Source: Aureococcus anophagefferens (Eukaryota > Sar > Pelagophyceae > Pelagomonadales > Pelagomonadaceae). From it: DNA of 64,000 nt. The stretch lies in NCBI RefSeq assembly GCF_000186865.1, contig NW_008705562.1, positions 1,509,014-1,573,013 on the forward strand, read 5' to 3'. The notes beneath the pieces were generated by a model. The model ran no database searches, was not told the DNA's origin, and worked only from the letters and a program-made list of their open reading frames with translations. Position numbers and translations under genes: made by a program. This document shows, piece after piece, positions 62,855-64,000 of this stretch; position 1 is the stretch's first letter; each line of letters opens with the position of its first letter.

Positions 62855-64000
62855 ATGTTCAAGCTCGCCGCCGCCACGATCCTCGCCGTCGCCCTCGCCC
62901 AGGACGCGGACTGGGAGACCTTCAAGGCCCAGCATGCACCCGGCGCCCGAACACGGGCTGCCCCGGGGGCTGCCCCGCGACCTCCCACCCCCCACGCAGG
63001 TACAAGAAGACCTACGAGGACGCCGACGACGAGGCGGCGCGCCACGCCCTCTTCACCACGGCCCAGGCGCGCGTCGCCGAGCTCAACAAGCTCAACGGCA
63101 AGGCGGGCCCGGCCTTCGGCATCAACTGGATGTCGGACCGCTACGAGCACGAGCAGTACGCCAAGGGCCTGCTCAAGCCCAAGGACTTCAACGCCACGGC
63201 CGAGGTGCGCGCCTACAAGGGCCGCTCCGGCGCCAAGAAGTCCGTCAACTGGCGCTACACGGAGGCCGTGACGCCCATCAAGAACCAGGGCCAGTGCGGC
63301 GCGTCTCCGGCGTCGACGCTTTCCGCGCGCGGACCGCCCGAAACCGAAACGTCCTAGGCTCCTGCTGGGCGTTCTCCGCGACGGAGGCCATCGAGTCGCA
63401 GCTCGTGCTCGCGTCCGGCGGCAAGCTCACGATCGACCTCAGCCCGCAGCACATCACGTCGTGCACGCCGTCCACGGGCACCTACGGCTGCCTCGGCTGC
63501 AACGGCGGCTTCACGGAGGGCGCCTACGAGTACATCAAGACCGTCGCGGGCCTCGCCAACTCCTTCTACATCCCCTACGCGCAGTCGCTCACGGCGTCGT
63601 CGACGACGGAGGCGTGCCCGACGGACCTCGTCGAGCAGATCGACGGCCCCGACCAGACCCTCTCCGGCGGCTTCGCCGCCGTCGCCGACTACCACTACGC
63701 GACGAAGCCCTGCACGTCCGGCGCCTGCGAGGACCAGGACCTCGACGCGCTCGCCGCGGCGCTCGAGGAGACGCCCGTGTCCATCTGCGTCAACGCGGGC
63801 GCCTGGAACGACTACACGGGCGGCGTCATGACGTCGGCGGCCTGCGGCCCCATGGGCGCCGAGTACCAGGACCACTGCGTCATGGCCACGGGCTTCAACG
63901 TCACCGCGCCGACGCCCTACTGGATTGTGCGCAACTCGTGGTCGTCGACGTGGGGCGAGCAGGGCTACATCTACCTCGAGATGGCCAAGAACACGTGCGG
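62855..64000 (+). CDS. Papain-family (C1A) cysteine protease, 3' end outside window
   Basis: The model is join(62855..62931, 63000..63298, 63358..>64000). A signal peptide (MFKLAAATILAVALAQ) is followed by an I29 inhibitor propeptide (DADWETFKAQ joined to YKKTYEDADDEAARH), then the mature enzyme starting near KKSVNWRYTEAVTPIKNQGQ. The oxyanion Gln and catalytic Cys are in GQCGSCWAFS (formed only by splicing), the His is in YQDHCVMATGF and the Asn in WIVRNSWSSTWGEQGY. Both introns (68 and 59 nt) start with GC and end with AG; no in-frame GT alternative restores the motifs. A cathepsin-like lysosomal or secreted role is expected. Confidence 0.87.

Overview
The window is eukaryotic nuclear DNA from a very GC-rich, gene-dense protist. 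The best fit is a pelagophyte alga, most likely Aureococcus anophagefferens or a close relative. Three things support this: coding regions of roughly 65-75% G+C with almost no intergenic space; a typical eukaryotic core set (eIF3 subunit L, RRP1/Nop52, XRN2/RAT1 exoribonuclease, V-ATPase subunit C, a longin R-SNARE, ER sugar-nucleotide transporter, bestrophin); and many copies of a short inverted-repeat element that exactly constitutes introns. Such introner elements are known from Aureococcus and Micromonas (work of Huff, Zilberman and Roy). The species call is inference; no database was searched.

Layout. 1-5300: end of a coiled-coil gene, a sulfotransferase, an EF-hand protein, a membrane protein and an RRM/3'-5' exonuclease fusion. 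5300-11300: a small membrane protein, a broken coding region, a 900-residue secreted coiled-coil protein with an introner, and a poorly resolved minus-strand gene. 11346-13600: eIF3l and a YqgF-like protein. 13811-25275: one giant gene (predicted 3617 residues) whose only three introns are introners of two families. 25278-36900: ankyrin protein, membrane-anchored TPR-methyltransferase, RRP1, Golgi-type glycosyltransferases, acyltransferase 3, AT-hook/LysM-like protein. 37000-46300: zinc finger/2H phosphoesterase, SK-type K+ channel with introner, glycosyltransferase, XRN2, V-ATPase C. 46500-52900: a gene broken by a 336-base N gap, SLC35B-type transporter, glycosyltransferase, a 914-bp inverted-repeat element with perfect 8-bp target duplication, acyl-CoA thioesterase. 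52970-64000: SHOCT/GNAT protein, longin SNARE, two-pore K+ channel, bestrophin with an introner in inverted body orientation, START-domain protein, secreted proteins, and a papain-family protease cut by the window end.

Genes alternate strands, giving many divergent pairs with 30-250 bp between starts and convergent pairs with stop codons only 2 bp apart inside a TAANNTTA-like palindrome. A functional theme is secretory and endomembrane biology (four to five Golgi/ER glycosyltransferases, sulfotransferase, SNARE, V-ATPase, nucleotide-sugar transporter) and ion transport (two K+ channels, bestrophin). There is no operon logic.

The strongest signal is intron birth by transposon. All five family-1 elements are exactly 192 bp, lie between 8-bp target duplications, and make 200-bp introns whose 5' splice site is the target duplication (GT four times, GC once) and whose 3' AG is the element end. 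Reading frames join perfectly across every one. Non-introner introns seen here are short (43-68 nt), and two of them in the protease gene are GC-AG.
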